From Litoditis marina (Eukaryota > Nematoda > Chromadorea > Rhabditida > Rhabditidae): 64,000 nt of DNA. Each line of letters begins with the position of its first letter. Within the stretch, counting starts at the first letter, position 1. The notes beneath the pieces were generated by a model. It made no database searches, was not told where the DNA came from, and saw nothing but the letters and a program-made list of their open reading frames with translations. Positions 22,818-36,900 of this stretch are shown in pieces. The stretch lies in NCBI GenBank assembly GCA_964036275.1, contig OZ038434.1:24411413-24475412 (forward strand), written 5' to 3'. Both the position numbers and the translations under genes were made by a program.

Positions 22818-24172
22818 ACCAATAATATATGAATAGAATAATAATATAATAATACTATGATGTTTAGTACACAAAATGTGCAACGGTACACAAACATTTG
22901 GGGAAGAATATGGTACAGAATAAGAAACTCAAATGCGTTCAGCTGTCGGTAAGATGCATAAATCTGTTCATAATCTTTTTTTTTTAAATTTCTTCGATGA
23001 AAGTGAATGTTGTAAATGTAAATGTGAATGTAGTTATAATGTTGTAAATTGTGAATATAGTCAATGTGAATGTAAATGTAGTTGTAGTGTAGTAATGTGT
23101 GAATGTAGTAAATGTAAATCTAAATGTTAATGTAGTTATCAGTTGTAATGTAGTTAATTGAAAATGTTGAAGCAGATGTAACTGTACATTTGCTGATGCG
23201 TGAATATGGAGCTTATTAGAGAAAGATAAAACAATACGAGCTGGAACATAGTGAAGCCTATGATAGGTTGAAAGTGAATAGAATAGAATAGAATGTTTAT
23301 TCCCGATTGAACACGCGTCTTTCCCCCATAAATTAAGATGTATGCTTTATAAATAGAATAAATTGGGCACCTTCCATATAAACTTGTCAAGATATAGAAA
23401 TCTGGAGCTAGATCGAAAAATGGAAAACATGAAATTGTGAAGCGTCGAAAATAGAAAAATATAAATAAGAACAGTTCAGTATAAGGATAAACTTTTAGCC
23501 AGAAAGACAGCAAAGAATCAACAGATCCCGGCATTTTCATCCCAATCTGCGTCTCCTCAAACGCACGCTATTTCTCTGCTCTCACATGCAGTCTCGCGAA
23601 ATAGTGTGCAAAGCGAGAGACGCAGGATAGGTTGAGAGTGCCAGGATGTTCCAGCTTACAAAATATAGAAAACGAACCGCTTTAGCTTTAGGAAAGAGAT
23701 GTAATGCAACAAATTGACCAGAATACACATGATCAAGTCACTTCACGTGTGAACACGTGTAAACTTGTTAACTTGCGTTCCTACGCTATTCAGAAAACAC
23801 GTTAACAAGTTTACTGAAAACACCCATTCCTACTACCAAATAGAAACAATGTTTCTTGCTTCTCTTCTTTCTTGCTTTTCGCCAGGCATGTTACTTTCAC
23901 CCCCAATTTACGTTAGTGGGGGGTGATTGTACAATGTCGACATTGAAGTTTAGCTTCCTACCCTACCATACATTTTCCTTTTAGCGCCACCGTTTTCTGT
24001 TGAAACTAATGTGGTACGGTGGTGGTGGCGAATGTAAAATTTTCCCCAAAATGAGATATACAGTATATACTTGGCTACCGAAATTAACTAATAACAGCGG
24101 GGCTGGCGTACATAAGGACTATATTTTCTAATGTGCATGAAAGCCCATATGCGTTGGTGACGGTGAATTCTA

Positions 24173-24435
24173 TATGTGACCGGATTTTTAACCAATTTTA
24201 CATAACCGGTTTTTTGGTAACCTTTTTTCGGTTACTTCGATAGGTAACCGGTCGGTAACCGAAAATGAAAAACCGGTTAGCTGTTTTTCCAACGCAAAAT
24301 GTGATTTTTACCGTCAGTTTGATCGGTAACCGGATTTTAGTTTCAGGTTACCAACCGGTTACCTGTGAGGTAACCTGAAAAAGGGTCACCAAAAACCGGT
24401 TAGGTTACCTAAAAACCAGTTAGTTGTATAATTGG
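24173..24435. mobile_element. Palindromic GGTAACC/ACCGGTT element, copy 1
   Basis: It begins GGTGAATTCTATATGTGACC and consists of alternating ACCGGTTTTTGGTAACC-type words in both orientations, so it folds on itself. Related copies lie at about 46030-46250 and 53975-54255, the last in opposite orientation and ending GATATAGAATTCACCG. No ORF. Confidence 0.65.
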
Positions 24436-24839
24436 CCGTTGGTGACAGGTCGACTAGCATACTGTTAAGTATGTAATGTATACGTGGTTCTATTATGGTA
24501 TTATTCACTCTTATAACAACACCTTCTACTCAAACTACTTGTAAAGCTATAGAAATGTGGAGCTAAATCAGAAAATGTGGTAAAGCGTCAAGAACAGAAA
24601 AATATAAACAAGAACAGTTCAGTATAAGGAAAAACTTTTAGCCAGAAAGTTGCGAATAATCAACGCAAAAATATTCACAAATAGCGTATAGATCCCGGCA
24701 TTTCCAGCCTAATCTGCGTCTCATAAAACACATGCTATTACTCGTTCCTATGCTATTTAGAAAACACGTTAACAAGTTTAGTGAAAACAAACATTTCTGA
24801 TACCCAACAGTGACACTGTGTCATGCTTCTCTTTTCACT

Positions 24840-25299
24840 CTACCTAATCTCCCTCCCCCCTCTCTTTCTCTCATCCTCTCTGTCTCTCTCTCTCTCTCTC
24901 TTTCTCTTCCTCGCTCTCTCTCTCTCTCTCGTGCTCTCTGTCTCTCTCTCTCTCTCTGTCTCTCTGTCTCTCTCTCTGTCTCTCTCTCTTTCTCTTTATC
25001 TCTATGTCTCTCTCTATCTTCTCTATCTATCTGTGTCTCCCCCTCTTTCTCTTCTCTTCTTATCTCTCCCTCTTTCTCTCACCCTCTCTCTTCTTCTCCT
25101 TCTTCTTCTTCTTCTTCTTCTTCTTCTTCTTCTTCTTCTTCTTCTTCTTCTTCTTCTTCTTCTTCTTCTCTCTCTCTGTTTATCTCCATTTCTTTTTCTA
25201 TCTTCTCCATCAATCTGTGTCTTCCTCTCTTTCTCTTCTCTCCTTATCTCTCCCTCTTTCTCTCACCCTCTCTCTTCTTCTTCTTCTTCTTCTTCTCCT

Positions 25300-25353
<54 letters not shown>

Positions 25354-25510
25354 ATCTCCATTTCTCTTTCTATCTTCTCCATCAATCTGTGTCTCCCTCT
25401 CTTTCTCTTCTCTCCTTATCTCTCCCTCTTTCTCTCCCTTTCTCTCTGCCTCTCTCTCACTCTCTCTCTGCCTCTCTCTCTCTTTCCTCTCTCCCTCTCT
25501 CTCTGTCTGA
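24840..25510 (+). repeat. Long TC/TTC pyrimidine microsatellite
   Basis: About 670 bp of almost pure pyrimidine on the plus strand: (TC)n runs, a (TTC)n run of about 80 bp at 25100-25170, and repeats of a longer TCTATCTTCTCCATCAATCTG unit. Three overlapping open frames arise here only because all frames of such DNA lack stops. Confidence 0.97.
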
Positions 25511-25614
25511 TATTCTCTTCATATTATTCCTAAATGGTGCGCGACCCCAATCCCGTAATAGCGGCTGTCAATGATTGTTTCACACAAAAGAACCCAATGT
25601 CAAGGAGTAGGTAG

Positions 25615-25980
25615 AGTTAGAGAGAGAGAGAGAGAAAGAGAGAGAGGCAGAGAGATGGAGAGAGATGGAGAAGATAGAGAAGATAGAGATGAGAGGTATA
25701 TCAGAAGAGAATGAAAGCGGAACAATGAAAAGGAGAAAAACGATTTCGAAAGAAAGAGAAAACGTAATTTGGAGACGGTCAAAAGAAAGGATGAGATGAT
25801 AGACGTAAAGTAAGAGAGAGAGAGAGAGAGAGAAAAGCACAAAGAGAGATAAAAGGGAAAGGTGACAACAGGGAGACGGAGAGTGAGAGGATAGACACAT
25901 CTGAAAAAGAGAGAGAAACCGAGAAGAGACAGAGATGAAGTAGAGAAAGGAGAAATAAATAAGGAGAAAGCCAGAAGTAA
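25615..25980 (+). repeat. GA-rich purine microsatellite
   Basis: AGAGAGAG runs and related purine-rich sequence on the plus strand, that is, the complement-type composition of the tract at 24840-25510 and separated from it by about 100 bp. No coding potential. Confidence 0.9.
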
Positions 25981-26130
25981 GAGTGAAAGAGGTGTAAGTG
26001 ATGAAAAATGAGAAAAGATTCTATGAAAGGAAGTTCAAACACTTAGTTCCAAGATAGTTGCACCCGGTTGCCAATTGAGGAGATATTCTGAACTCAAGAT
26101 GAACCGAGAAATCTGGTGAGAAAAGGTGAC

Positions 26131-26216
26131 AAACGCTGGGATTTTAGCCCCGCCCCCTCGCTTGAAGTGCATCAATTCTGGGATTTTAGCCCCGCCCCCT
26201 CGCTTGAAGTGCATCT
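26131..26216. repeat. 43-bp direct tandem duplication
   Basis: CTGGGATTTTAGCCCCGCCC followed by CCTCGCTTGAAGTGCATC occurs twice in a row with essentially no change, indicating a recent duplication. Confidence 0.9.
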
Positions 26217-27066
26217 ATCCACTGGAAAAGGGGATGATCCGAGAGAAAGTGCGAAGAGATGAAATCATCTACGTGTAACTTATATTTTATTAAACAATGG
26301 ATAGATTATTAATTGTTTCTATATAGTCTACAAACTTTCTAATGAATCATTTCACATAATATCTCGAACCATGTCCAAAGTCTGATAAGAACACTTTTCT
26401 GACCCGCATCTAGAATGCAAAAAGTGTTTTCTTTGAACGAAGTTTAAAAATAAGCACAATGGAAACGGCGTGGGGCGCGAACCTAGATTTTAAATTGAAA
26501 ACTTGTTCTAAAGAAAGTAACATGAATTAGAATACTAAGACGACCTATTTTTATAAGAAAAGTATGGTTTTGAAAACTTTGAAATAAAATACATTTCAAA
26601 CACCTTTAAAGATCTCTACACAGCAGAAACGGAGAGATACCGTAATAGACGCGCTAAATGGGCGATATTATTCAAAATACTCCACTTCGAACCCATTAGC
26701 GTGCCCTAGTTTAGGTCATACAACTGGTTTGAATACTTTTAAGATGTTTTAGAGTAGAGAGGTATTATGAGAAAGTGAAATGAAAACATTACACTATTCC
26801 CCTTAACTTTGCTTTAGGCTGGTATATAAACCACTATATACTTTATTTTCCTCCCCTGTCTTAAAGGAGATCCAATAACGCCTTAATAAGGCCTTGTTTT
26901 GACAATATTTCACCCTTCATTGCTGTGGCTTTTCGGGGTTCATCTGAGAACACCGTATTGATTTATCGATTTCCGCTCAGAACAGTTCAAGATAAAACTA
27001 CAAAGTCAGTATGACGTGAAAAGATGAGCGCGTGTGCTCGCTACATCTAATAATAATCACACCTAA

Positions 27067-27304
27067 TATGTAGTCTGTTTCATTTCTACTGAGACTCCTA
27101 CAGTAAGATTACGAAACTTCAAGCCTGTTTCTGTGACGTGAATATTATAGAAATCGTTTACAAACTTTGCATTCGAAGCTCATCATTCATAACAAGATGT
27201 GTTCGAACTTTCGTTTGATAAAGTTGAAGTTTTCATTAGAAAACAACGATTAGGAAGTTTGAAAGTGTACTGTAGGAGTGTCAGTAGGAATGGTGTGCAC
27301 TATA
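27067..27304. mobile_element. TATAGT-family MITE (copy B)
   Basis: It has the same inverted CATTTCTACTGAGACTCC and GGAGTGTCAGTAGGAATGG blocks as the 17606 and 61819 copies and a similar length (about 238 bp). Intergenic here, no ORF. Confidence 0.75.
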
Positions 27305-27921
27305 GTTTGATAAAATACGCCATCCCGCGCCAGTTTAGATCTAAATTTGAGGGGATAAAACTATAAACACAGCACGATAGGACAGCACACCGTATAGATT
27401 TGCTGTGAAACGAGCGAACCCTATTATACACCCCCTGTTTACATTTTTGGAATAGGGTGATTGTACAGTGTACACAATATGCATTCAAGTTTTACTACCC
27501 AATTCACATATAACTTTTATGGATCATTTTTCGACGGAGCTACTACGGTTCAATGGAAAAAGTGAACAATTTCTCAGAAAGCAACGTGAACGTGAGCACT
27601 ATACACGTGAAGTGAGAGAATGGTTTCTGTTATCCCAAGATGTTCATAAGTTGTTCATAAACCAAGCTAGAATAGAATCGAACCAGTTTATCGTATTGTA
27701 CTTTCTCTGCTCATTCTTCATTCAGTTGTATGTTTCGTTCACGTTTTACACGTTTTACACGTTGCACATCCTTTCCTTTTCGTTAAAAACAACCAACCCT
27801 GAATCATCGTTTTACTAGTTGTTTTACCGGGTTGCCCGGATATGTAACAAAGTGGGTTGTAACCTATTAGTAGCTAGGAAACCCTCTCTCTCTCTCTCTT
27901 TTCTTCCTTCATTCTACCAAA

Positions 27922-30900
27922 ATGGAGTGGAAAGGTGGTGGTATACTCATTCTCTCTCTTCTTATTCCTATTTCTATGGCTGGTTCAAATGATTACGAAG
28001 TTTTGAGTTCCAATTGTTCTGATTGTTTGAGAACCGGTACGTCCATGTTGCAATTTCATAGAAAAGCGGAAACGTGAAATTTACAGGAATTTACAGATTT
28101 ATATTAGGGTTTAGAGTATTTCTAATATGAAATTTCGAAACGGTTTTGTGAACAAAGTTTCGAGCCGATAATAGAAATTATGCGGTTATCGGGGAATTTT
28201 GTTTCCAATTTCTCTTCATGTTCATTGTTTTCTCTGAGTCTAGTGCTGATAACATAGGTGAAAAGGGCCTAAGAGGTTCCTTTTAGGTCTGCGATTTTTG
28301 AGTCGAAATCACCCTATTAGGGCCTACTAGGGCCGCTTAGGGTGACATTTTTTGTCTCAAATACTGAAATTAGTTTCATTTCTTGCGCAGCCTAGCTGGC
28401 GTACGTACTGGAACAAAGTAAGATAATGGTATCCCGTTTCCATAGCCTCAACTGAACTAACCTGAAAAGCGGAGGGGGGGGGGGGGGTTACACGGTGAAT
28501 TCCTTCCCGAACCGACCCTTCTCGAACGAAAACCGAACCGATTCATTCCGAACCAGTTGGTTCCTTCTAGAACCGAACCGAAGTCAAGTCAAAATAGGTG
28601 GAACCTGACCAATTAAAATAACTTACGCTGAAATTGGTTCTCTGTGTAACGTTTATTAGGGTTTGGTTTGATTCAATATGGGTTAAAGTATACAACCGGT
28701 TCGGTTTCTCACTGAACCAACTGCTTCGGGAAGAGTCGGTTCGAGAAGACATTTGCCGGGTTCAACTTAAATTTTTCTGTGTTTAAGTGTAATTGAGAAA
28801 ACAACATATCTAATTTTCAGAACTTAAGCTGTCGTCAACAACAAATTGTCTGGAAAACACAACAACAACAACAGCAACAACAACGGAAACAGCAACACAG
28901 ACGACAGAAACTGCGGAGTAAGATTATCGGAAAAGCATTAAAGCCTATTTGTAGTTGGATCTCGAGTGATCATTATACTGTTAGCCCAGTCCAGAGTTAC
29001 GCAAACATGTTAAACACAGCAGAAATAAGAAACGTGCCATGACAAAGTGCACTATGCCTCATTAGAATGCTAATATTCAGTGACTATTCGATTTGGTCGT
29101 AGTATAGTTGTGTTTTGACCTTGAGTTCCTTCCTAATTGCAGTTCGAGTGACCAGTGGCCGTATTTTGTAAGCTCAAACAGCCGGGTAAGCTATTTGAGC
29201 AAATTTTCACTGAGAGAATTCTAATTCAGATGACGGTTATTTTCTTACACTTTCTGCTAATTAAGCGCAGGTGTACTAGTTTCACATATAAGAGAAATAC
29301 ATATGAGAGCCAACGATTGAGTAGTTTGTAGTACACTATTAAAATTATGCCCAAATAGTTCACCCGGCTATTTGAGCTTATAAATACGGCCACAGATGAT
29401 GATTGTAGGTTGCCTTTGAAGGACCAAATCTCAGTTGTAGTGTGATCAAGTATCTGCTCTCTTCCCATTTTCTTTTCCCTATTCTTTGGAATTTTCATTT
29501 TCATTCATCTTCCCCATTATCACAAAATCGCGCGTTCATACAGGCGCATTCTGGTTTGTAGGTTCAGATCTATGTAGTTTTTCTTCAAAGATAATGATAA
29601 AAAATGCGGAATTCTCCCTCTTCAGGTCTAGCACATCCATTCCCTGGAACGACATATGTAAGGGTATCTGGTGGTGTCCCATCAAGATACAGAACGCAAT
29701 CGATAAGTATACTGTCTGCTGGTTGGACGCTAACAGTGGCACACGTAACATGCTGAATCAATCTGACCCAACAACCTACCGGAATATGAACTCAGCCGAA
29801 CTGGATCAGGCCTGGATCGACTATTGCCTCCAAACTGTTACCACCACCACCACCACCGTCTCTACCACTACCACCAGCGCCACTACGACCTCAACCGGTA
29901 GAACAACTACGAATCCGACTTCAGCAACGAGTACAACTACCAGTGGAGAGGATTCAGGCTCAACGGATTCCAGTGAAAGCACTTCTGAATCCACCACGTC
30001 GGGAACGCTTACCAAAGTTACTACGACAGAGAATGGAACCACGATTGAACCAACCACTTCTAGTACTTCAACGTCGACAAGTACTACTACAGGACCAGAC
30101 ACAACGGAGAGCAGTTCACGTGGTACTACTACCACATCATTGAGAACCGAACAAACCACCGCAACCACCGGTACAACATCAGAGACATCAACTACAGATA
30201 TCGATTCCACAGTTCAAACTACAACAAGAACGACAACGGAAGAAGATGACGTCAGTACTACAGAGACTACAGAAGATCAAACTACAAGTACTGCGGGAAC
30301 TACGGGAAGCTCAAGCACAACTGATGATCTGGGTAAAACAACATCCTCAACTCTTCAAACCATCCTGTCAACCGGTAAAACCACTAGTAAAACTGATGAA
30401 CCAACCAGTGAAACTACTAGCAAAAGCAAAACTACAACTAGTTTTGTATCATCTTCCAACACAGCCACCACAAGCGAAACGCTAGTTAGTTCTAGTGTTG
30501 GTGAACCAACTACGACCGATGCAACTACTACTGTGGGGAGTACGGTAACTGATGACGGCACTTTGACGACGACTGAGCAGGTTTCAGAATCGTCAACGAA
30601 GACTACTTCTCCAGAAGTACAGACTGTTATCACGACAGTTGAACCTACCAGTCAAAGCTCTGTGGAACAAACTTCAACGACATCTCAGAATACCTCATTG
30701 CTTAGTATTACTACTGCTACTACTGGTACTACCACAGAAAACGTGGACACAACAACAAGTGAAGTATCAGAGGACAGTACAAAAAACACTTTACAAGAAC
30801 AAAAAACAACTGTTGGAGTCACGATTTCTGGCGTTACTACAAATTCTGCAACAATTACGACGTCAACTGAAACTGAACCGATTGAAGAAACTATAGCTGA

Positions 30901-33900
30901 TGACACGTCAACGACAGCTGACACGACCAGCATGAAAGGTTGGTTTGGAATTTCGGCCCGGATAGTGAGCATGATAATTTCATGACCTACGTTTTTACGT
31001 TCAACGTGCTCTTTAAAAGTCATGATTGAAAACTTCTGAGAGGGCTCGATAAGTCCAAGCGGAAACCGAAAGGTTATGAGCTGAATTGCCCATTTACTTG
31101 GAGTAGCAGTAGGTGACCAGACAAAAACATATTTCGTTGCAGCCCACTCTTTATATGAAATATGTGTTTGCCTTGGTATCGAATGTTCACAATTGATGTT
31201 TCAGACTTGGAGACCACGACTGAAAAAGTAACCTCAATCCAATGGATCCCGATTATGACCAACACAGTACAATTAGAAGATCAAACTACAACAACTACAG
31301 ATCAATCTACAAGCGAGAAGAGTACTTCGGTACCACCTGAAATTCCGGATATTACCACTGAATCATACTCCACCCTCCAAACTGAACCGATCTCAACAAT
31401 CTCAACTGACCAGGAAACTTCCGGAACTTCGTTGTCTACAACGGTTCAGGAACCGGAACCTGAAACATCTTTTGACCCCGAAAACTTTACAACCACTCAA
31501 ACTCAGTCAATGGAGGATAATATACCTACTGTTACAACTGATTCCAAGACTTCTCCGGATGAACCTACTGATGTTCACACCGATTCCGTTCCGGAAAGTA
31601 CGGCTGAACCAACCGGTTCTTTTTCTGGGACCTCTATCGAAACTTCGGACACCACGCCCCTCAAACTGTCTCAGAAGCCTGAAATTCCGGAAAATAACAC
31701 TACAGTGGAGTACGATACCACAGAGTTCCGTTCAGTTTCGGTGAAAGATCAAAGTACGGATCAGACTACAACTGGCTTGGACGAGATGGCGAGTGCAATG
31801 ACCACAGAGGATCTAGTAGAAACAAGTGAGATTCATAACTCTAAAAACAATTGTAACAAAAATGACAATTCGTGCTCATTACTTTTTGCAAATACGATCA
31901 ATCTCATTTTATAGATTGAAAGGGCCAAGTTTCTATTCACGTTTGAGCCGTGACGAATGTATCAGCTTGTCAAGAAACAACTTTGTTAACCTGTAATATA
32001 CTACAATACTTATATAATGAATTAAATGCCAAATATATTATTGTAATCTATATAGTTTTACCAATGAAACATACTATTTCCAGCCACGATGGCTGGTTGT
32101 CTGCAACCCTGTCCATTGGAGTATTTCGAGGGAGAAAACTACTGTTACGCGCTGGGTAGGTTATCAAATGAGAAAAATATGAGAAAAAAAACTTATGAAA
32201 AGTAGACGAAAAAACAGAAAAACCATGGAAGGAGCACACAACTTGTTCAGCGTCATTGAGCCATTGTGGTTTATACTCGTGAATTGATTTCCAGTTTTTC
32301 AAGTTCTGTAGTTTTTGACAGATCAGACTAAAACTCCGATCTGATGGGAACAATTTAGCTCAAAAACATGTGCGCCAATCTTTCCCGATTAGCGAAGGAC
32401 GACTATGTGGTCCAATCGCAACGGTTCAGTCCTTTGAACTGCGATACATTTTTCAATTGCAGTTTAAAGGACCGTTGACACGAGATTGGTCCACATAATC
32501 GTCCTCCTTTAACATAGTACCAAAGTTAGAGAGCAGGAAGCTCAATAAGAGCGTAGGCAGTTTGAGTCTGAGTCTCTCTGACCTGCACACTCTCTCGTCG
32601 GGGCTACATCACAGGGCTGCTAATTAGGTAGGAGTTGTCTAAGAGATTTTGCAGCCCCAAAAAAATCGAGTGAGAAGTATTCTCTGGCGTTGGCGTACTG
32701 CCAGATGAAGACATACGGAGATTTAAGTGACGTCACGGACTTCCGCAGCGATACCAATCTACAGATGTTTCGGGCAGTACAGTGGGTTGAAGAACCATCT
32801 TTCATTATATTCTTTGTTAAAAATTGATTTTTGTTCTGTTTTGTTCCTGCACTGTCGTAACATATTTGAAAGTATCTGACTAGAAGAAGAATTCGGCTAT
32901 AGTGAGTGCCAAATTTATAAATTTCTGTCTCTCGTCGGAATCGAACCTGCGAGCAAAAGAATCGTAGCAGGGCGCTAACCACTGCGCTATTAGAGCACGT
33001 AACAGGCAGGATTTCGAATCGAAGACATGTGTGCGTACACAGCGAAAAGTGAGATATACAGTACCCTCCAGCCTTTCTGTTGCCAACGACTATATAAGAT
33101 GACTATTTCGGTTTGGAATCCAGGATTTCAACTCTGCGAGACAAAACAGGACATATCGATGAAAAGTTGATAGGTTATGTAATTTATTAAACCAATATGC
33201 GTAAAGTGTTAAGGACTTTCAACCTAGGTTTTCAGTGGTCGTTCGATGCTGGAATCCGATTTGTACTTTGTCAACTCTCACGGATCTCGCTCTGTACGCG
33301 AAAAGAAAACGTAGGAAAGTCGATATTATTGATTTTTGGACAAAATGTTACAAATTATTGATCAGGAATAACTATATGCAGTTCAAGGATTCAGCTAGCT
33401 AGAGTCAAGTCTTTGAGTTGTTTTCAGTTTTTGAGATGGTAATTCCAATGTGTTTCAAGTTTTTCAAGATATACTCTTCACTTCCGAGATGATGTTCGAT
33501 TATATATATTCGTTTTTTTTTCGTTAAAAAAGTTGTATTTTACAGAGCTGGCCTGATATCTCTAGACAGGATCACTCGACTGACCGTTTCTCCCATCCAA
33601 AACGTGTCTATCAGCACGCGAGTGGAGGGAGCAAATGCGATATGCAGAGTTACGAGTAGGTTCACTGGCGAATTGTGTTTGTTGGGAAACTCATGAGTTC
33701 AATTCCACGTAAAACTGCCGTTTCCCATGCGGATCGAGCCTGCGAAGGAAATTGTGAAGACTGACGGCCATCATCATGAAAACGAAAAGTTCATGTGACT
33801 TTCTAATAAGAACATCTCATGAGCTACTCGTGCACTTCTAATGTTGTAACATAGCAATCAATACAATCTGATGAGGTTTTTGAGGGATTGCTACCATGCC

Positions 33901-36900
33901 TGTTAGTTTGGTCACTCTACCAACCTGCTCATCAGTTCTGCTTCATGAATGATGCGAAGTGATTTTGTCCCATGTTTTGATGACTGCCGATGTTTTGATC
34001 TACTAGTGTTCAAACACAACAAATCTTGTCAATGAAAAGATTCCGAATAGAAAACCGTACTTAAAGCGATGGTCACCAGCAGAAACGTGAACTTAGGACA
34101 GTAATAAAATTCACAGCCTGTTTGTTATGTAGTTTTACGTGATTATGTAGCATCATTTTTCCAGAAAACTGCCAGGCCCCCATGTGCGATCTGTCTTCTC
34201 TCTTTACCATCCTGGAAGAATATGTCTCCAAACCCTCTGACCTCTCCATGGAGCTGACGATAGGATCCTCCCTGAAGTTGACCTGTGACCCCCCGAGCAA
34301 CGATACCCTGGAGGTCAAATGTGGGGGGCGGGGTCAGGTTGTGCCACACCCAACCATGCTGGAGTGCACCACTACACCCGGTTGGTGGCAGTGAATTTAT
34401 AGAAAGGGGTGAAACACTTGCAGAAAGTAAGCATCAAAATCTCTGTTTTCAAACCAAAGTAGAGAAGTTACGAATAAATTCTTTGTTAGACCCCAGAAGA
34501 AGAGAATACAATCGGGAACAATGCCGGGGAACATTGACTTTTTACCCCCCCCCCCCCCCCCCCACCTTTCTGAATTTGCATTGTGTTTGGGGAATTGTAG
34601 TTTGATCCCCCCACCGAGGGATTATAGTGCAATTTATCACCTGCAATACAAAAGTTTGAGGGTGGGGGTAAAAAGTAAACATTTCCGGTATTGAAGTTCA
34701 GCCCCCCACTCGTTGATGTTTGACCCCCCACCATTGAAGTTCTACCCCCCGCCGACTCAGGTGGGGGGTAAATAGTGAATGTCGAAGTTGAATTTTGACC
34801 CCTCCCCCTTTCCTAGATTTTCAGGTTTTAGCTTGGGTGGGGGGTTGAAGTGCTACGGGGGGGGGGGGACCTAACTAAAGTGGGGGGCGATACTTCAATT
34901 CTCCCCAATGCCGTATATAATCGTATGAAAAAGCGTACAGTTCATTTTGAAAAAAAAAACTACATTTTCTACGTTTCCCTAAGGGTTTTCCACTGATGGT
35001 TTAGCTACCACAAATTTTTCAATACACTTTAGATTTAGCTCTTCCCAAATCACGCATACACGACGGCATATGTTTCTATTTTCCTCAGTGTTTGTAGTTT
35101 GATCCCGTTGCGAGTTTAAACTACTACGATCAAACTAAATCGTTCAGAACAAGCGTGGGACGAGAAGGACGAGGCCGTTCTGCCCGACAACGGCCCGGTC
35201 CGCGACGCTTGTGACGAATGCTATGAGATGGGTACGGAGTCCTGTGTTCCCAAGGGAGACGGATTCACGTGCAATTGTAAAGAGGGATGGACGGTTGGTT
35301 TCAACAGTAACTTTTTGTTCCGGACATTTCGAATTTTCTCTCGAAGTCGACCAGTGAACTCTGAGATCTTACGTTTTTGATGCGCGCTTTAGCGCGCATG
35401 AAATACGCAAAAGGAAATGAAATGAGCCAGAAACAACATGAAAACAGAGCTTTTCATCAATAATTAGGATTTTTGTTATATATATATAGTTCTTAATCAA
35501 ACTATAGGCCCCGCTCTTTCAAAATGAAGCCTATCGCGCTGTGTTTGTAGTTTAATCTCGTTGATTTTTGTTGTGAATTCGCGAATTTTGGCGTGAGGAA
35601 TCAAACTATAACAAAGATTTGGTCACTTCCTTTTATTCTCGTTTTTTCCCCAGAAATTCACGTGTTGGAAGTCGCCGGATCTGTGTACACCCGACTACTG
35701 TTCTTTCCACGGAGAATGCAAGAGCAAAATAGATGAGGTTCGACTTTTTACGTTTTCACAAAAAACGTATAGGTGATGTTCGAGTCAGAAACAGTACATG
35801 TTGATGAGTTTGTAGCTTCACGACTATCTTTTCAATATTACATCGCTAATCGCTATCTCTGCTGTGTGCGCTGGATCCAATTATTATATGGACTCGGTCG
35901 TATCCCCTGAAGTTGAAAAAAGTAAAATTTGTTTCCTTTTACCAAACATGCGTATTGATTGGTGTGAGATTTCAGGTGGAATGTGACTGCGATGACGAGT
36001 ACTACGGAGATCGATGCGAGATCAAAAACGACAAAATGACATGGGGAGAGGACGGGACGGTAACTTCCATATAAATTATATATATATATATATATCGATT
36101 TCATATGTATTCAAATTCATGTATTTGAATACACCTTTGTCGATTACACATGGACTCTATAACCTTTTCAAATCAGGAAATTTTGCAGTTTTCCAGTTTT
36201 GAGTTCGAGCCTAATCGAGATTCTGAGTTTATAGTGCTCATTGCTAGGTTCCCTAGTTCCCGGTCCGGTTCGAGTCGAAACAATGATCAAACTACAAACT
36301 ACCGGTTCGAGTCGAAACAATGATCAAACTACAAACCACAAACTTTAGATCATTCTCCTTCGCCGCTGTGGTTTTATCCATTGTAACTTCCCTATTTGAC
36401 CAAACTCTCCAGTTTTCATAGTTGCGAGTTCGAGTTGAAACGTCGACCAAACTACAATTATCAGTTCATGGACGAAAGCTGACCAAACTACAATTGCTCT
36501 CTTTTTAAAGGTATCGATCATCTCGTCAGCCGGTGTGGCTATAGCCATGGTATCGGCTACAAGTTTGGCCCAGTTGGGGTTCAAAGTGCTCGCCAAGGTC
36601 ATTCTCATGAAGGACGCACTGGTCAGTGGACGATTATCGAGTTTAAACACGCATTTCTGTAGAGTGTGAAATGCACGTGGTCTCGTCAGAAGTGCACGTG
36701 AAATGCACGTGGTCTCTTCAGCCCCGTGGTCACAATGCTGCGTCCTCTGTGAACATTGTTGTCGAAGTCACACAGGCTCGTATATCTGTGTAGACTGACG
36801 CTTCATCCAATCCTGCATTTCAGGTTGTAAATACGCAAAAACACTCCAGTAAGTGAAGTCTTAAAGTTACCTGAACAGCAAACTTGGGAATTTAAGGATG

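Larger units (their letters stand above)
22808..27921. other. Intergenic region between the divergent DUF273 and mucin-7TM genes
   Basis: No exon is supported in these 5 kb. It holds AATGTAAATGTA-like degenerate repeats (about 23000-23150), a diverged local duplication (about 23380-23830 against 24530-24800), a GGTAACC palindromic element, long TC and GA tracts, a 43-bp tandem duplication, and a TATAGT MITE. Bases about 26220-27060 show nothing recognisable. The promoters of both flanking genes must lie here. Confidence 0.55.

Noticed and set aside
24810..25574. Overlapping open frames of 168-254 codons, rich in Ser/Leu/Phe
   Set aside because: They lie in TC/TTC microsatellite DNA where no frame contains stops; no coding signal.
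29821..30633. Val-rich open frames on the minus strand
   Set aside because: Antisense shadow of the Thr-rich mucin exon (ACN codons read in reverse).
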